A stretch of DNA of 64,000 nucleotides, taken from positions 16,585 through 80,584 of the forward strand of contig DASTSN010000038.1 in assembly GCA_035760665.1 (NCBI GenBank). The letters are read 5' to 3'. A model generated the notes under the pieces. It saw only the letters and a list, made by a program, of their open reading frames with translations, searched no databases and was not told where the DNA came from. Of this stretch, positions 1 through 9,283 are shown piece after piece; the first letter of the stretch is position 1, and every line of letters starts with the position of its first letter. Origin of the DNA: DASTSN01 sp035760665 (GTDB lineage Bacteria; Bacteroidota; Bacteroidia; Chitinophagales; Chitinophagaceae). The position numbers and the translations under genes are program-made.

Positions 1-1
1 G

Positions 2-370
2 TCGGCTAAAAATGCCATCCTGATTGTGGAGTTTGCCAAAGAACGGGTGGACCGCGGTGTTGACATAGTGCATGCCACGCTGCAGGCTGTTCATCTCCGC
101 TTACGACCCATTGTAATGACGTCACTGGCATTTATATTTGGCGTATTGCCACTGGCATTTGCAACCGGCGCAGGCGCCGAGGCCCGAAAGACAATCGGGT
201 GGACTGTTTTTGGCGGTATGCTGGCTGCTACTACCTTGGCAATATTCGTTGTGCCTACGTTATTTGTGCTGATAACGAAAATTTCTTACGGCAAAAAGCT
301 GAAGAGAATTCAGCAAGAACATCTCGAAGAAGAAGCAATTGATAAAAATATTGCTGACAGCCGTATTTAA
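2..370 (+). CDS. RND efflux transporter, C-terminal fragment (HAE1/AcrB family)
   Basis: Only the last 122 codons lie in the window; the frame is open to the left edge. The first residues read SAKNAILIVEFAKE, the conserved tenth transmembrane helix of AcrB-type pumps, including the lysine of the proton relay. A short amphipathic stretch (RLRPIVMTS) and two hydrophobic segments follow, matching TM11 and TM12, then a charged cytoplasmic tail. AcrB-family pumps export drugs, bile salts or lipids from the periplasm or inner membrane using the proton gradient, with a periplasmic adaptor and TolC. The partners are presumably upstream, outside the window. A strong terminator follows, so this is the end of its operon. 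The substrate cannot be inferred. Confidence 0.93.
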   Translation, partial: SAKNAILIVEFAKERVDRGVDIVHATLQAVHLRLRPIVMTSLAFIFGVLPLAFATGAGAEARKTIGWTVFGGMLAATTLAIFVVPTLFVLITKISYGKKLKRIQQEHLEEEAIDKNIADSRI

Positions 371-401
371 ACTTTATTAAAAGGTTATTACAAAAAGTGT
401 T

Positions 402-433
402 TCCCTGCAACGTTCATCGTTGCAGGGATTTTT
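402..433 (+). terminator. Intrinsic terminator after the RND gene
   Basis: A perfect 11-bp stem (TCCCTGCAACG at 402-412 with its complement at 418-428) closes a 5-nt loop and is followed at once by five T residues (429-433). It lies 32 bp after the RND stop codon and is the textbook form of a rho-independent terminator. It separates the pump from the next gene. Confidence 0.9.
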
Positions 434-612
434 GTTGATAGTTTTTCTGTTTAATGATTCCTCAAGTTGAACAAGGATCTTATAACGTATTCCTGATTTT
501 GTGGGATAAATTGATAAGTGCTGAAGATTATTAGTTGAAAAGAATATTGGCACAGCAAGTTTCAGTCGGGAAATCTCGTCCAATAATTTTACTTGCCTAA
601 ACCAGCACCTGT

Positions 613-2193
613 ATGCTTCAGAAAAAGCCTTACCGAACATTCTATATCTGCATGCTGGTTGTTTTATCAATCATAGCAATCCGGTGTACCAATTCTGAAA
701 GCAAGGTACAAACGGCTGCAGTAAACCTGACTGGTGAGGAGCTGGCCAAGAAATACTGCACATCCTGCCATCTTTACACTAGTCCTGAATTGCTTGATAA
801 AAAAACCTGGCAGCAGGCTGTACTTCCGGGTATGGCCCGGGCATTGGGAATACAATACTATAGCGGTGAGCCTTATGCGGATCCCGGATATACCAGCAAT
901 GGAAAGGAGGTAAAAACCCTTCCGCATACAAATGTTTCTGTAGAAGAGTGGAATAAAATAGTCAGCTTTTACATAAAGCATTCACCCGATTCGGTGGCTG
1001 GCCAGGCAAGGCCTCCGGTACATCAAGTAACCAATCTTTTTCACGTCAAACGTGTTCTGCTACCATCCGGTGCGTACCCGTCTGCAACGTTTGTCAAAAT
1101 TGATCCCGGCAACCATCGGATCTATGCAGCGAACGGTTACGATTCATCGCTGGATATTTATAACACCCATGGCGATTTACTGTCTAAAAACTACCTGCAC
1201 AATACCGTAGTCGATATGTATTTTGATCAACCGCTTGGTAATAGCGGCGTCCGCTCAGGCATTTTTACAAACATTGGGATCATGAATCCTAATGACCTGA
1301 AAACCGGTAGTGTCGAAGCTTTCCACATTTCGGCAGACGGCCATTTTGATAAACAGGAAGTATTGTTTGACAGCCTCCAAAGACCTGTGCAGGCGATTCG
1401 TACGGATTTCAATAATGATGGTCTTCCGGATTACCTCGTTTGTGCATTTGGCAACCATGAAGGGATGCTTTACTGGATGGAAAATAAAGGGAATGGAAAA
1501 TTTGAGCCGAACATCATCCGCCCGTTGCCCGGCGCCATAAAGGCCTACATCGATGACATCAATCATGATGGCTTACCCGATGTAATAGCCCTGATGGCAC
1601 AGGCCGAAGAAGGCATCTATGTATTTACCAATAAAGGCAACGGAGTATTTGAGACGAGTAATGTATTGCTGTTTCCGCCGGTTTACGGATCAAGTTATTT
1701 CGAACTGACGGATTTTAATAAAGACGGGTATATGGATATTTTGTATACCTGTGGAGATAATGCCGATTATTCGGCGAATGTTTTAAAGCCATTCCATGGT
1801 GTGTATATTTTTCTAAATGACGGTAAAAATAATTTTACACAAAAATATTTTTACCCTATTCATGGCTGTTATAAAGCTATGGCAGCTGATTTTGATGGCG
1901 ACGGCGACCTGGACATTGCAGCTATCTCGTTTTTCCCGGATTATCGATCGCAACCCCGGGAATCGTTTGTATATCTGCAGAATAAAGGTGATTTTCAGTT
2001 TGATGCTTACACCATTCGGGAATATGGCGAAGGACATTGGTTGACGATGGATGCCGCAGATGCAGATGGCGATGGTGATATCGATATTGTACTGGGAAGC
2101 CTGGTGCCGCCGGTGCGTAACATATCGAAGCAGTTTACAAACGCATCAGCCCGCAAAACGGCTGTTTTACTCCTGGAGAACCAGACAAAATAA
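613..2193 (+). CDS. c-type haem and FG-GAP/VCBS repeat protein, probable lipoprotein
   Basis: A 526-residue exported protein. The N-terminus is a short basic stretch and a hydrophobic segment (residues 11-24) ending at Cys25, a possible lipidation site although the residue before it is Arg, which is atypical. A single CxxCH haem-binding motif (C49-T-S-C-H53) sits in a small cytochrome-like region. From about residue 265 there are at least five calcium-loop motifs of the FG-GAP/VCBS type (DxNxDGxxD or DxDGDGDxD) near residues 265, 315, 367, 426 and 483, consistent with a beta-propeller. Related proteins are envelope proteins whose roles are mostly unknown. I infer a surface or periplasmic propeller with an attached electron-transfer or sensing haem. 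The downstream DUF5916 gene is on the same strand 157 bp later. Confidence 0.85.
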   Translation: MLQKKPYRTFYICMLVVLSIIAIRCTNSESKVQTAAVNLTGEELAKKYCTSCHLYTSPELLDKKTWQQAVLPGMARALGIQYYSGEPYADPGYTSNGKEVKTLPHTNVSVEEWNKIVSFYIKHSPDSVAGQARPPVHQVTNLFHVKRVLLPSGAYPSATFVKIDPGNHRIYAANGYDSSLDIYNTHGDLLSKNYLHNTVVDMYFDQPLGNSGVRSGIFTNIGIMNPNDLKTGSVEAFHISADGHFDKQEVLFDSLQRPVQAIRTDFNNDGLPDYLVCAFGNHEGMLYWMENKGNGKFEPNIIRPLPGAIKAYIDDINHDGLPDVIALMAQAEEGIYVFTNKGNGVFETSNVLLFPPVYGSSYFELTDFNKDGYMDILYTCGDNADYSANVLKPFHGVYIFLNDGKNNFTQKYFYPIHGCYKAMAADFDGDGDLDIAAISFFPDYRSQPRESFVYLQNKGDFQFDAYTIREYGEGHWLTMDAADADGDGDIDIVLGSLVPPVRNISKQFTNASARKTAVLLLENQTK

Positions 2194-2288
2194 AAGCCTG
2201 TATAGTTTCTGTGCCAACCGGGTGCTGAAAGCTTGTATATTATTTTGCTTTTTTGTAGTGCATAATTTTCATTTTTGCCACTCCTTAG

Positions 2289-2309
2289 AGAATTGTTTTT
2301 AACAATTCT
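2289..2309. promoter_or_regulatory. Perfect 9-bp inverted repeat, possible operator
   Basis: AGAATTGTT, a 3-nt TTT centre, then AACAATTCT. The repeat is perfect and lies 42 bp upstream of the GTG start of the DUF5916 gene. There is no T-run after it, so it is less likely to be a terminator. It could be an operator or a weak hairpin in the leader. Confidence 0.35.
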
Positions 2310-2350
2310 TACCTTGTAGGCTATTCTGACTAACTAACTGCCTGCTTGCC

Positions 2351-4525
2351 GTGAAAAAAAATGTTCTGCTACATTTCTTTCTTTTCTTTTTTGTAACCCT
2401 TCTTGCCCAAAAGAAAAACAGCGCTTTTCAATTACATATTCACAGGGCGTCTTCGCCGGTGAAAATTGATGGACAACTGGATGAGCAGGCCTGGCAGGAT
2501 GCGGATATTGCAAAGGATTTTTACATGGTATTGCCGATGGATACCAGTCATGCAAGGGTTCCCACGGAAGTGCGAATGACGTATGATGATCAGAACCTCT
2601 ATATCATTGCAGTATGTTATCGGATATTGAAAGGAGCTTATATGGTGGAGTCCTTGCGCCGGGACTTTGTATTTGGCAAGAACGATAACTTCATTTTTTT
2701 TCTTGACCCGTTTGATAATCTTACCAACGGCTTCACGTTCGGTGCTAATGAAGCGGGCGCACAGTGGGACGGCATGTTGTATGACGGGGGCGCTGCCGAT
2801 CTTAACTGGGATAATAAGTGGATATCAGCCGTAAAGAATTATGCTGATAAATGGATTTTTGAAGCAGCCATTCCTTTTAAAACCATGCGCTACAAAAAGG
2901 GAGTTACACACTGGGGCGTAAATTTTAGCAGGCTTGATATTCGCGTTGCAGAAAAATCGGCCTGGGCTCCTGTGCCAAGGCAGTTTCCTACAGCATCGCT
3001 GGCCTATACAGGAGAGCTGGTTTGGGATGAGCCACCTCCGGAACCAGGGTTTAATTTTTCGGTTATCCCTTATGTTTTGGGCGGCACTACTAAAAATTAT
3101 GAAGCCGGAACTGCTCCTGACTATCGTAAGGATATTGGCGCTGATGCGAAAGTGGCCATCACTTCTTCTATGAATCTTGACCTGACGGTGAATCCTGATT
3201 TTTCGCAGGTAGAAGTTGATAAACAGGTTACAAACCTTGACCGCTACGAATTATTCTTTCCCGAAAAACGGCAGTTCTTTTTAGAAAATAATGATCTCTT
3301 TGCCAATTTTGGTTATGCCAATATTCGTCCATTTTTTTCCCGCCGTATTGGCCTGGGTGTACCCATTCGTTTCGGCACAAGACTGAGCGGCAGCCTCAAT
3401 AAAAACTGGCGCATAGGCATCATGGATATTCAAACGAAAAGCGTGGATACAACAGGCCTGCCGGCACAAAATTTTGCCGTGGTGGCTTTACAGCGCAGGG
3501 TGTTTGCACGTTCTAATATCCGCTTCATGTTTGTCAACAAGCAATCGATACACTACGACTGGTCAAAAGATACAACGAAGCCCAAATACTCCCTGTACAA
3601 CCGGAATCTTGGTGTGGAATACAACCTTGCTTCCAGCAATAATATGTGGACAGGAAAAGCTATGTTGCTGGAATCCTTCAGCCCCGGTGTAAAGGGAAGC
3701 GACCTGGTACATGCCGCAAATATTCAATATACCGGTAAACGGTGGAATATCTTTTGGCAGCACGAGTATACCGGTAAGCATTTTATTGCCGAAAGCGGCT
3801 ATGTGCCCCGGAAGGATTATATCAAGCTCAATCCTAAAATCAGCCGCTTGTTTTTCCCCCGTTCCGGCGATGTACTGAGCCATGGTCCTGTGCTCGGTTC
3901 CCTGCTTTTTTTCAATACCAAACTTCACGCAACCGATAATCAAACCTATCTTGATTATCTCGTCAACATGCGTGATCAGAGTACGTTTGATGTATGGTTG
4001 TCGCACGATTATGTGAAGCTCTTATTGCCATTTGATCCGACGAACAGCAACCGTGATACGCTGGCTACAGGCACAAAGCATCGCTGGAATACTATTGGTG
4101 CAGGCTATGTTTCCCGCCCACAGCAATTGTTTACCTATGATTTTACATTTCGGTATGGCGGTTATTATGCCGATGGAAACAAGTTAAGTGTTGTGAGTGA
4201 TTTTGGTTATCGTTTTCAGCCTTATGTGAGCATTTCGCTAAGTACCAGTTATGATCATATTAACCTGCCAAAGCCCTGGGGCACGATTGACTTTTGGCTG
4301 GTGGGGCCACGGGTGGATATAACGTTTACGAACACGTTATTTTTCACCACTTTTATCCAGTACAACAATCAATTAAAAAATATCAATGTAAATACAAGGC
4401 TGCAATGGCGTTACAGGCCAGCATCTGATTTTTTCCTGGTGTATACGGATAATTATTACCCGTTTCCGCTTTCGGTTCGAAACAGGGCGCTGGTGCTGAA
4501 GTTGAATTACTGGTGGAATCCCTAA
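2351..4525 (+). CDS. DUF5916 family outer-membrane protein with CBM9-like N-terminal domain
   Basis: A 724-residue protein starting at GTG; this start gives a clean signal peptide (MKKNVLLHFFLFFFVTLLAQ). Residues about 27-215 look like a family-9 carbohydrate-binding-like domain (start VKIDGQLDEQAWQDA, then FFLDPFDNLTNGFTFGAN). The rest, rich in alternating aromatic residues and ending in an aromatic strand (LVLKLNYWWNP), has the character of a DUF5916 beta-barrel. Such proteins are common in Bacteroidota and are often encoded near peptidases or transporters, but no substrate is established. I infer an outer-membrane barrel with a periplasmic or surface binding domain. It precedes the GntP operon by 87 bp and could be read with it. 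Confidence 0.88.
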   Translation: MKKNVLLHFFLFFFVTLLAQKKNSAFQLHIHRASSPVKIDGQLDEQAWQDADIAKDFYMVLPMDTSHARVPTEVRMTYDDQNLYIIAVCYRILKGAYMVESLRRDFVFGKNDNFIFFLDPFDNLTNGFTFGANEAGAQWDGMLYDGGAADLNWDNKWISAVKNYADKWIFEAAIPFKTMRYKKGVTHWGVNFSRLDIRVAEKSAWAPVPRQFPTASLAYTGELVWDEPPPEPGFNFSVIPYVLGGTTKNYEAGTAPDYRKDIGADAKVAITSSMNLDLTVNPDFSQVEVDKQVTNLDRYELFFPEKRQFFLENNDLFANFGYANIRPFFSRRIGLGVPIRFGTRLSGSLNKNWRIGIMDIQTKSVDTTGLPAQNFAVVALQRRVFARSNIRFMFVNKQSIHYDWSKDTTKPKYSLYNRNLGVEYNLASSNNMWTGKAMLLESFSPGVKGSDLVHAANIQYTGKRWNIFWQHEYTGKHFIAESGYVPRKDYIKLNPKISRLFFPRSGDVLSHGPVLGSLLFFNTKLHATDNQTYLDYLVNMRDQSTFDVWLSHDYVKLLLPFDPTNSNRDTLATGTKHRWNTIGAGYVSRPQQLFTYDFTFRYGGYYADGNKLSVVSDFGYRFQPYVSISLSTSYDHINLPKPWGTIDFWLVGPRVDITFTNTLFFTTFIQYNNQLKNINVNTRLQWRYRPASDFFLVYTDNYYPFPLSVRNRALVLKLNYWWNP

Positions 4526-4612
4526 AAAATTACAACCCCTATCCGGCATAGGAAAGTTCTTCATTTTTAATTGGGTATATTCGGTTTCTGATTACCAACC
4601 AAAACAACTGAT

Positions 4613-5926
4613 ATGACGATTGTCATTGTTTTTGCCTGTATCCTGCTGCTGGTCCTGTTGATCACCTGGGGTAAGTTTAATCCTTTTCTGGCCTTCCTGA
4701 TAGTTTCCATCCTCGCTGGTTTACTGCTTGGTATTCCCGTTGCAAATATTACGCAATCCGTAAAAAAGGGGATTGGCGATATGCTCGGTGACCTGGTCAT
4801 CATCATCTGCCTGGGTGCCATGCTGGGAAAATTAGTGGCCGAAAGCGGTGCAGCACAAAAAATTTCTGCTGTGCTGATGAAGACGTTTGGGCGAAAATAT
4901 TTTATCTGGGCAATGATGCTTACCGGTTTTATAGTGGGTATACCACTTTTTTACAACGTGGGATTTGTCCTGTTAATACCGCTCATCTTTTCTGTGGTGT
5001 ACGAAACAAAATTACCGGCTGTTTATGTTGGCTTACCCATGCTCAGTGCCTTATCCGTTACACATGGTTTTTTACCGCCGCACCCCTCGCCGACAGCCCT
5101 GGTCGCCCAGTTCAACGCTAATCTGGGCCTTACGTTGCTGTACGGTTTTACGATTGCTATTCCGGCGATTATTGTTGCAGGGCCGCTTTTTGCGCAAACC
5201 CTGAAAAATATCAAAGCCGAACCACTCCAGACCTTTCAGCCCAGGCATCAACAAGCCGATAAACTGCCGGGCAGCTGGAATAGTTTTTTATCATCGCTGC
5301 TGCCGGTGATACTATTAATTGTGACGACTGTTATTCCTTATGTATGGAAGCCTGCCGGTGTTGCAAAAGATGTGCTGAGTTTTTTTTCCGATCCGGCTAT
5401 TGTAATGCTGATTTGCTTGCTGGTCACAACCTATTCGCTCGGACTGGCAAATGGCAACCGGTTATCTGTTATTATGAACAATTATGCGGAGGCGGTAAAG
5501 GACGTAGCGCTCATTTTACTGGTGGTGGCGGGAGCCGGCGCGTTTAAGCAAGTGCTGGTTGACAGTGGCGTCAGCGACCAGATTGGTGCCATGCTTACCG
5601 GTTTATCCATCAATCCGCTGGTGCTTGGATGGCTGATTGCCTGCATTATACGCGTTTGCGTGGGATCAGCCACGGTGGCAGGACTAACAGCCGCCGGCAT
5701 CATGTTGCCAGTACTGAATCAAACCCATGCAGATCCCAACCTGATGGTGTTGTCTATCGGAGCAGGCAGTCTTATGTTTTCTCATGTAAATGACGCAGGT
5801 TTCTGGATGTTCAAAGAATATTTTAATGTTTCTATAAAAGATACAATCCGGTCATGGTCGCTGATGGAAACAATTATTGCACTCATCGGTCTTGGCGGGG
5901 TATTAATTTTAAATATTTTTGTTTAA
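4613..5926 (+). CDS. GntP-family gluconate/sugar-acid:H+ symporter
   Basis: A 437-residue, very hydrophobic protein with about 12 predicted membrane segments and no signal peptide. It matches the GntP family in length and in features such as the N-terminal hairpin ending in WGKFNPFLAFL, the conserved LPPHPSPTALVAQF loop, and the C-terminal SVNDAGFW-like motif (SHVNDAGFWMFKEYF). GntP proteins import gluconate and related hydroxy- or amino-acids with protons. It is the first gene of a six-gene plus-strand operon with short spacings (3-21 bp), so its substrate should be what the operon degrades: probably gluconate, 2-keto-3-deoxygluconate or an amino sugar acid. Confidence 0.92.
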   Translation: MTIVIVFACILLLVLLITWGKFNPFLAFLIVSILAGLLLGIPVANITQSVKKGIGDMLGDLVIIICLGAMLGKLVAESGAAQKISAVLMKTFGRKYFIWAMMLTGFIVGIPLFYNVGFVLLIPLIFSVVYETKLPAVYVGLPMLSALSVTHGFLPPHPSPTALVAQFNANLGLTLLYGFTIAIPAIIVAGPLFAQTLKNIKAEPLQTFQPRHQQADKLPGSWNSFLSSLLPVILLIVTTVIPYVWKPAGVAKDVLSFFSDPAIVMLICLLVTTYSLGLANGNRLSVIMNNYAEAVKDVALILLVVAGAGAFKQVLVDSGVSDQIGAMLTGLSINPLVLGWLIACIIRVCVGSATVAGLTAAGIMLPVLNQTHADPNLMVLSIGAGSLMFSHVNDAGFWMFKEYFNVSIKDTIRSWSLMETIIALIGLGGVLILNIFV

Positions 5927-5929
5927 CAC

Positions 5930-6400
5930 ATGGACTCAATAACTATAGAACAACGGCTGGCTGACCTGGGATTACTTCTTCCGGTATTGCCACCTTCAAA
6001 AGGTATTTATAAGCCCTGCCTGGCGGTAGGTGATTATTTATATGTATCCGGGCATGTTTCTGTCAATACTGACGGTACATTCATAACCGGTAAACTCGGA
6101 AAAGATCTTTCGGAAGAAGATGGAAAACTGGCAGCACGACAGGCAGGCCTGGCAATTCTTACGTCGGTAAAATATTACCTCGGCAGCCTTGATAAAGTCC
6201 GTCGGGTTGTAAAACTGCTGGGAATGGTGAATTGCATACCGGAGTATGAAAAACACCCGCTTGTGATAAATGGCTGCAGTGAATTGTATGCGCAGCTTTG
6301 GGGTGAAGAAAATGGTAGTGGCGTGCGCAGTGCCGTCGGGATGGGATCGCTTCCGGGCAATGTAGCAGTGGAAATTGAAGCATTGTTTGCTTTGAAATAA
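5930..6400 (+). CDS. RidA/YjgF-family enamine/imine deaminase
   Basis: A 156-residue RidA-like protein, of the longer subtype of about 150 residues. It has the GDYLYVSGHVS and GKLGKDLSEEDGKLAARQAGLAIL segments and ends in the VAVEIEALFAL strand typical of the fold. RidA proteins hydrolyse reactive enamines and imines released by PLP enzymes to keto acids plus ammonia. The gene begins 3 bp after the permease stop. Its presence beside a PLP enzyme of the D-serine dehydratase fold in the same operon is a functional fit: the PLP enzyme would release an enamine that RidA clears. The conserved Arg of active RidA appears to be retained near the centre (VRSAVGMGSLPG), but I cannot align it exactly. 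Confidence 0.88.
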   Translation: MDSITIEQRLADLGLLLPVLPPSKGIYKPCLAVGDYLYVSGHVSVNTDGTFITGKLGKDLSEEDGKLAARQAGLAILTSVKYYLGSLDKVRRVVKLLGMVNCIPEYEKHPLVINGCSELYAQLWGEENGSGVRSAVGMGSLPGNVAVEIEALFALK

Positions 6401-6421
6401 ACCTCTTCAACTGTTTTTAAC

Positions 6422-7459
6422 ATGATTGCTGATCCTCGCGGAAAAAAATGCGTTGTTGCGTTTGGTGAGCTGATGCTTCGGCTGGTGCCGGAGCATGGTC
6501 AGCGTTTCCGGCAAACGAACACGTTTGTAAACTATTTTGGCGGTGCCGAGGCAAATACCTGTGCATTGCTTGGCCAGTTAGGCGTCGAGGCCCGTTTTGT
6601 ATCTGCCTTGCCCTGGAACGAGCTTGGCCAGGCTGCAGTCGATGCGCTCCACAGGTATTCTGTCAGCACGCAATTTGTAAGCAGGAATGATCAGCGTATG
6701 GGCATTTATTTTACCGAAAACGGAAATGGTATTCGACCTTCGAGAGTTATCTACGACCGGAAAAACTCCGCTTTCTCTTTTCTTAAAAAAGCTGATATTC
6801 ATTGGGATCAGGCTTTGAAAGGCGCTAACTTGTTTTACTGGTCCGGGATTTCGCCTGCGCTTACTCAACAAACATCCGATTTGTGCAAAGAGGCTTTAGA
6901 TACAGCAAAAACAATGGGTGTGCAGATAGCTGCGGACATGAATTACCGCAGCACATTGTGGGATTATGGGAAAAAGCCCGCCGATATAATGCCGGAGCTC
7001 TTATCCTATTGTGATATTATTACGGGTGATGTAGATACGATTGACGTGTACTTTGGAATAAAAACCGACAAGCATTTAACACCGGAAGATCAGTTCAGAC
7101 ATTGTGCAACGGCTTTGCAGCAGCGGTTACCTTCAATGAAAGTTTTTGCCATGAGCTTTCGCGGCATCACCCAGCATCAGCAACATATTTACCGTGGTGC
7201 CCTGATGGTGGAAGACGGATTTCATTTTTCCCCTGCATTCCAGCTGCCGCAGGTAACGGATCGCATTGGCAGCGGCGATGCATTTCAGGCCGGCTTATTG
7301 TACGCCTTGCTGCAGCAGCTGCCGGCAGAGAAAACAATCAATTATGCTACAGCCTGCGGTGTATTGAAGCATAGTATGGCAGGTGATGTTGCCCTGCTTC
7401 ATCATCACGAGATTGAACATTTTATGGAACATGGCCCCGTTAATCATGTGATCCGCTAA
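6422..7459 (+). CDS. kdgK: 2-keto-3-deoxygluconate kinase (PfkB family)
   Basis: A 345-residue cytoplasmic PfkB-family sugar kinase. Near the start is the substrate-binding block YFGGAEANTCALLGQLG, and near residue 280 the ATP/anion-hole motif DRIGSGDAFQAGLLYAL with the catalytic aspartate. Bacteroidota proteins of this shape are usually called 2-dehydro-3-deoxygluconate kinases, and the next gene is the matching aldolase, so KDG to KDPG is the likely reaction. A fructokinase-like role is possible but less likely in this context. The gaps are 21 bp upstream and 17 bp downstream. Confidence 0.88.
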   Translation: MIADPRGKKCVVAFGELMLRLVPEHGQRFRQTNTFVNYFGGAEANTCALLGQLGVEARFVSALPWNELGQAAVDALHRYSVSTQFVSRNDQRMGIYFTENGNGIRPSRVIYDRKNSAFSFLKKADIHWDQALKGANLFYWSGISPALTQQTSDLCKEALDTAKTMGVQIAADMNYRSTLWDYGKKPADIMPELLSYCDIITGDVDTIDVYFGIKTDKHLTPEDQFRHCATALQQRLPSMKVFAMSFRGITQHQQHIYRGALMVEDGFHFSPAFQLPQVTDRIGSGDAFQAGLLYALLQQLPAEKTINYATACGVLKHSMAGDVALLHHHEIEHFMEHGPVNHVIR

Positions 7460-7476
7460 ACCTATCGAGTAAGCAA

Positions 7477-8154
7477 ATGAACCGGATAGACATTTTTCAA
7501 TTGGCTGGTGCACAGGGTGTAATACCTCCCTTTAATCACACAAATGCCGAAGCCGCCAAACATATTCTTACTGCTGCTTATGCAGGCGGGTTGCGCATAA
7601 TCGAATTCACCAACCGTTCCCCGAATGCCTTAGAGGTATTTGAAGAGCTGGTAAACTATGTTGACAAAAAATTGCCTGGTATGGTGCTGGGGGCCGGCAC
7701 GATTATGAATGAACAGCAGGCAAATCAGTTTTTTAAAGCAGGGGCAAAATTCATTGTGTCGCCGGTCTTAACAAAGACTGTCGGAGATTTTTGTAATGAA
7801 AATAAAGTATTCTGGTGTCCTGGCGCGGCTACGCCAACAGAAGTAATACAGGCACACGAGTGGGGAGCAGACCTGGTAAAAATTTTCCCTGCAGAAATCC
7901 TCGGGCCATCCTTTGTGCGGGCTTTGCGCGGCCCCTGCCCGTGGGTAAAAGTTATGCCCTCTGGCGGGGTCACAACCGATGCGAATAACCTGAAACAATG
8001 GTTTGAAGCAGGCGTGGTTTGTGTAGCGGTTGGATCGCAACTGTTTACAAAAGAAATTATGCAGGACGGAAATTATAACCTCCTCACCTCACGTATTGAC
8101 AGCTTACTTACTGCCATACAAAACAGCCGTGAAGCAAACAGGGAAATAAATTAA
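7477..8154 (+). CDS. eda: KDPG/4-hydroxy-2-oxoglutarate aldolase
   Basis: A 225-residue class I aldolase of the Eda family, at the normal length. The Schiff-base lysine is K135 in DLVKIFPAE. The general-base glutamate lies in GLRIIEFTNRS, and the phosphate loop PSGGV follows near residue 167. It cleaves 2-keto-3-deoxy-6-phosphogluconate to pyruvate and glyceraldehyde-3-phosphate. With the kinase just upstream it completes the lower Entner-Doudoroff branch for KDG. No Edd close by carries the 6-phosphogluconate step; the IlvD/Edd protein on the other strand resembles non-phosphorylated sugar-acid dehydratases. Confidence 0.93.
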   Translation: MNRIDIFQLAGAQGVIPPFNHTNAEAAKHILTAAYAGGLRIIEFTNRSPNALEVFEELVNYVDKKLPGMVLGAGTIMNEQQANQFFKAGAKFIVSPVLTKTVGDFCNENKVFWCPGAATPTEVIQAHEWGADLVKIFPAEILGPSFVRALRGPCPWVKVMPSGGVTTDANNLKQWFEAGVVCVAVGSQLFTKEIMQDGNYNLLTSRIDSLLTAIQNSREANREIN

Positions 8155-8158
8155 AAAA

Positions 8159-9271
8159 ATGGACACAAACTGGTATCAGCCAAATCACCCGGAAAAAATT
8201 GACTCGCCTGCGCTGTTGTTATTTGTAGAAAGAATAAAACAGAATATTCAAACTGCCATTAAAATGACCGGCGATGTAAAACGGCTTCGCCCGCATGTAA
8301 AAACAAGCAAGTCGCCAGATGCTACGCGTTTAATGCTGGAAGCAGGTATTACAAAATTTAAATGCGCTACCATTGCAGAAGCCGAAATGCTTGGTATGTG
8401 CCAGGCGCCGGATGTGCTGCTGGCGTATCAGCTAACGGGTCCTAAACTGGGTCGTTTTATAGAGTTAATTAAAAAATATCCCGCCACCAATTATTCCTGT
8501 CTTACCGATAATATAGATACTGCCGCAGAACAGGCGACATTATTTGAACAAGCGGGTTTGCAGCCGCAGGTCTATATTGATTTGAATGTGGGTATGAACC
8601 GTACGGGGATTGATGTGGGGGAGAAGGCATTTGCACTGTATCAGTATTGTACCACGTTAAAAGGGATTCGCCTTGGCGGACTGCATGTGTATGACGGCCA
8701 CCTTCGTCATCCAGATATTTCAATCCGGGAAAAGGACTGCAATGCAGTTTTTCAAAAAGTGGAACAGTTAAAAGCGAAAATTTTACAGGCAGGGCTGCCA
8801 GAACCGCAGATTATTGCCGGCGGGTCGCCTACTTTTCCTGTTCATGCAAAAAGAAAAACGATTGAATGCAGCCCGGGAACGTTTGTGTACTGGGATAAAG
8901 GGTATAGCGATAGTTGTTCGGAGCAACATTTTTTGCCGGCGGCTATATTACTTACCCGGGTCATTTCCCTTCCTTCGCCGGGCAAGCTTTGCCTTGATCT
9001 TGGTCATAAATCAGTAGCGGCTGAAAATGAGTTATCAAAACGAGTCTTTTTTTTAAATGCGCCAGGAATTCAGCCCGTTGGCCAGAGCGAGGAGCATCTG
9101 GTGGTAGACATTCCGGCTGGTCATGCTTTTAAAGTGGGTGAGGTTTTATATGGAATGCCGTATCATATCTGCCCGACGGTTGCGCTTTACGAAAGAGCAG
9201 TTGTAATTGAAAATGGAGAAATCTCCGGCGAGTGGAAAACAATTGCCCGTGACCGAAAGATTTCAGTTTAA
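8159..9271 (+). CDS. D-threonine aldolase / D-serine dehydratase-fold PLP enzyme
   Basis: A 370-residue fold-type III PLP enzyme (alanine racemase-like barrel). The PLP lysine is K48 in RPHVKTSK. The C-terminal metal site reads PYHICPTVALY, with H336 and C338. From family knowledge, as I recall it, metal-dependent D-threonine aldolases use His and Asp here, while zinc D-serine dehydratases of the DSD1 type use His and Cys. The HxC form therefore points to a dehydratase/deaminase rather than an aldolase. The gene lies 4 bp after eda and shares the operon with RidA. I infer a D-amino acid or amino-sugar-acid (for example D-glucosaminate) ammonia-lyase producing KDG or a similar keto acid; the substrate is unproven. 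Confidence 0.85.
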   Translation: MDTNWYQPNHPEKIDSPALLLFVERIKQNIQTAIKMTGDVKRLRPHVKTSKSPDATRLMLEAGITKFKCATIAEAEMLGMCQAPDVLLAYQLTGPKLGRFIELIKKYPATNYSCLTDNIDTAAEQATLFEQAGLQPQVYIDLNVGMNRTGIDVGEKAFALYQYCTTLKGIRLGGLHVYDGHLRHPDISIREKDCNAVFQKVEQLKAKILQAGLPEPQIIAGGSPTFPVHAKRKTIECSPGTFVYWDKGYSDSCSEQHFLPAAILLTRVISLPSPGKLCLDLGHKSVAAENELSKRVFFLNAPGIQPVGQSEEHLVVDIPAGHAFKVGEVLYGMPYHICPTVALYERAVVIENGEISGEWKTIARDRKISV

Positions 9272-9283
9272 TACAATAATACC

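Noticed and set aside
547..562. TTGGCAC, a -24-like box upstream of the haem/VCBS gene
   Set aside because: There is no TTGC at the required spacing and no CGGACAC-type site upstream.
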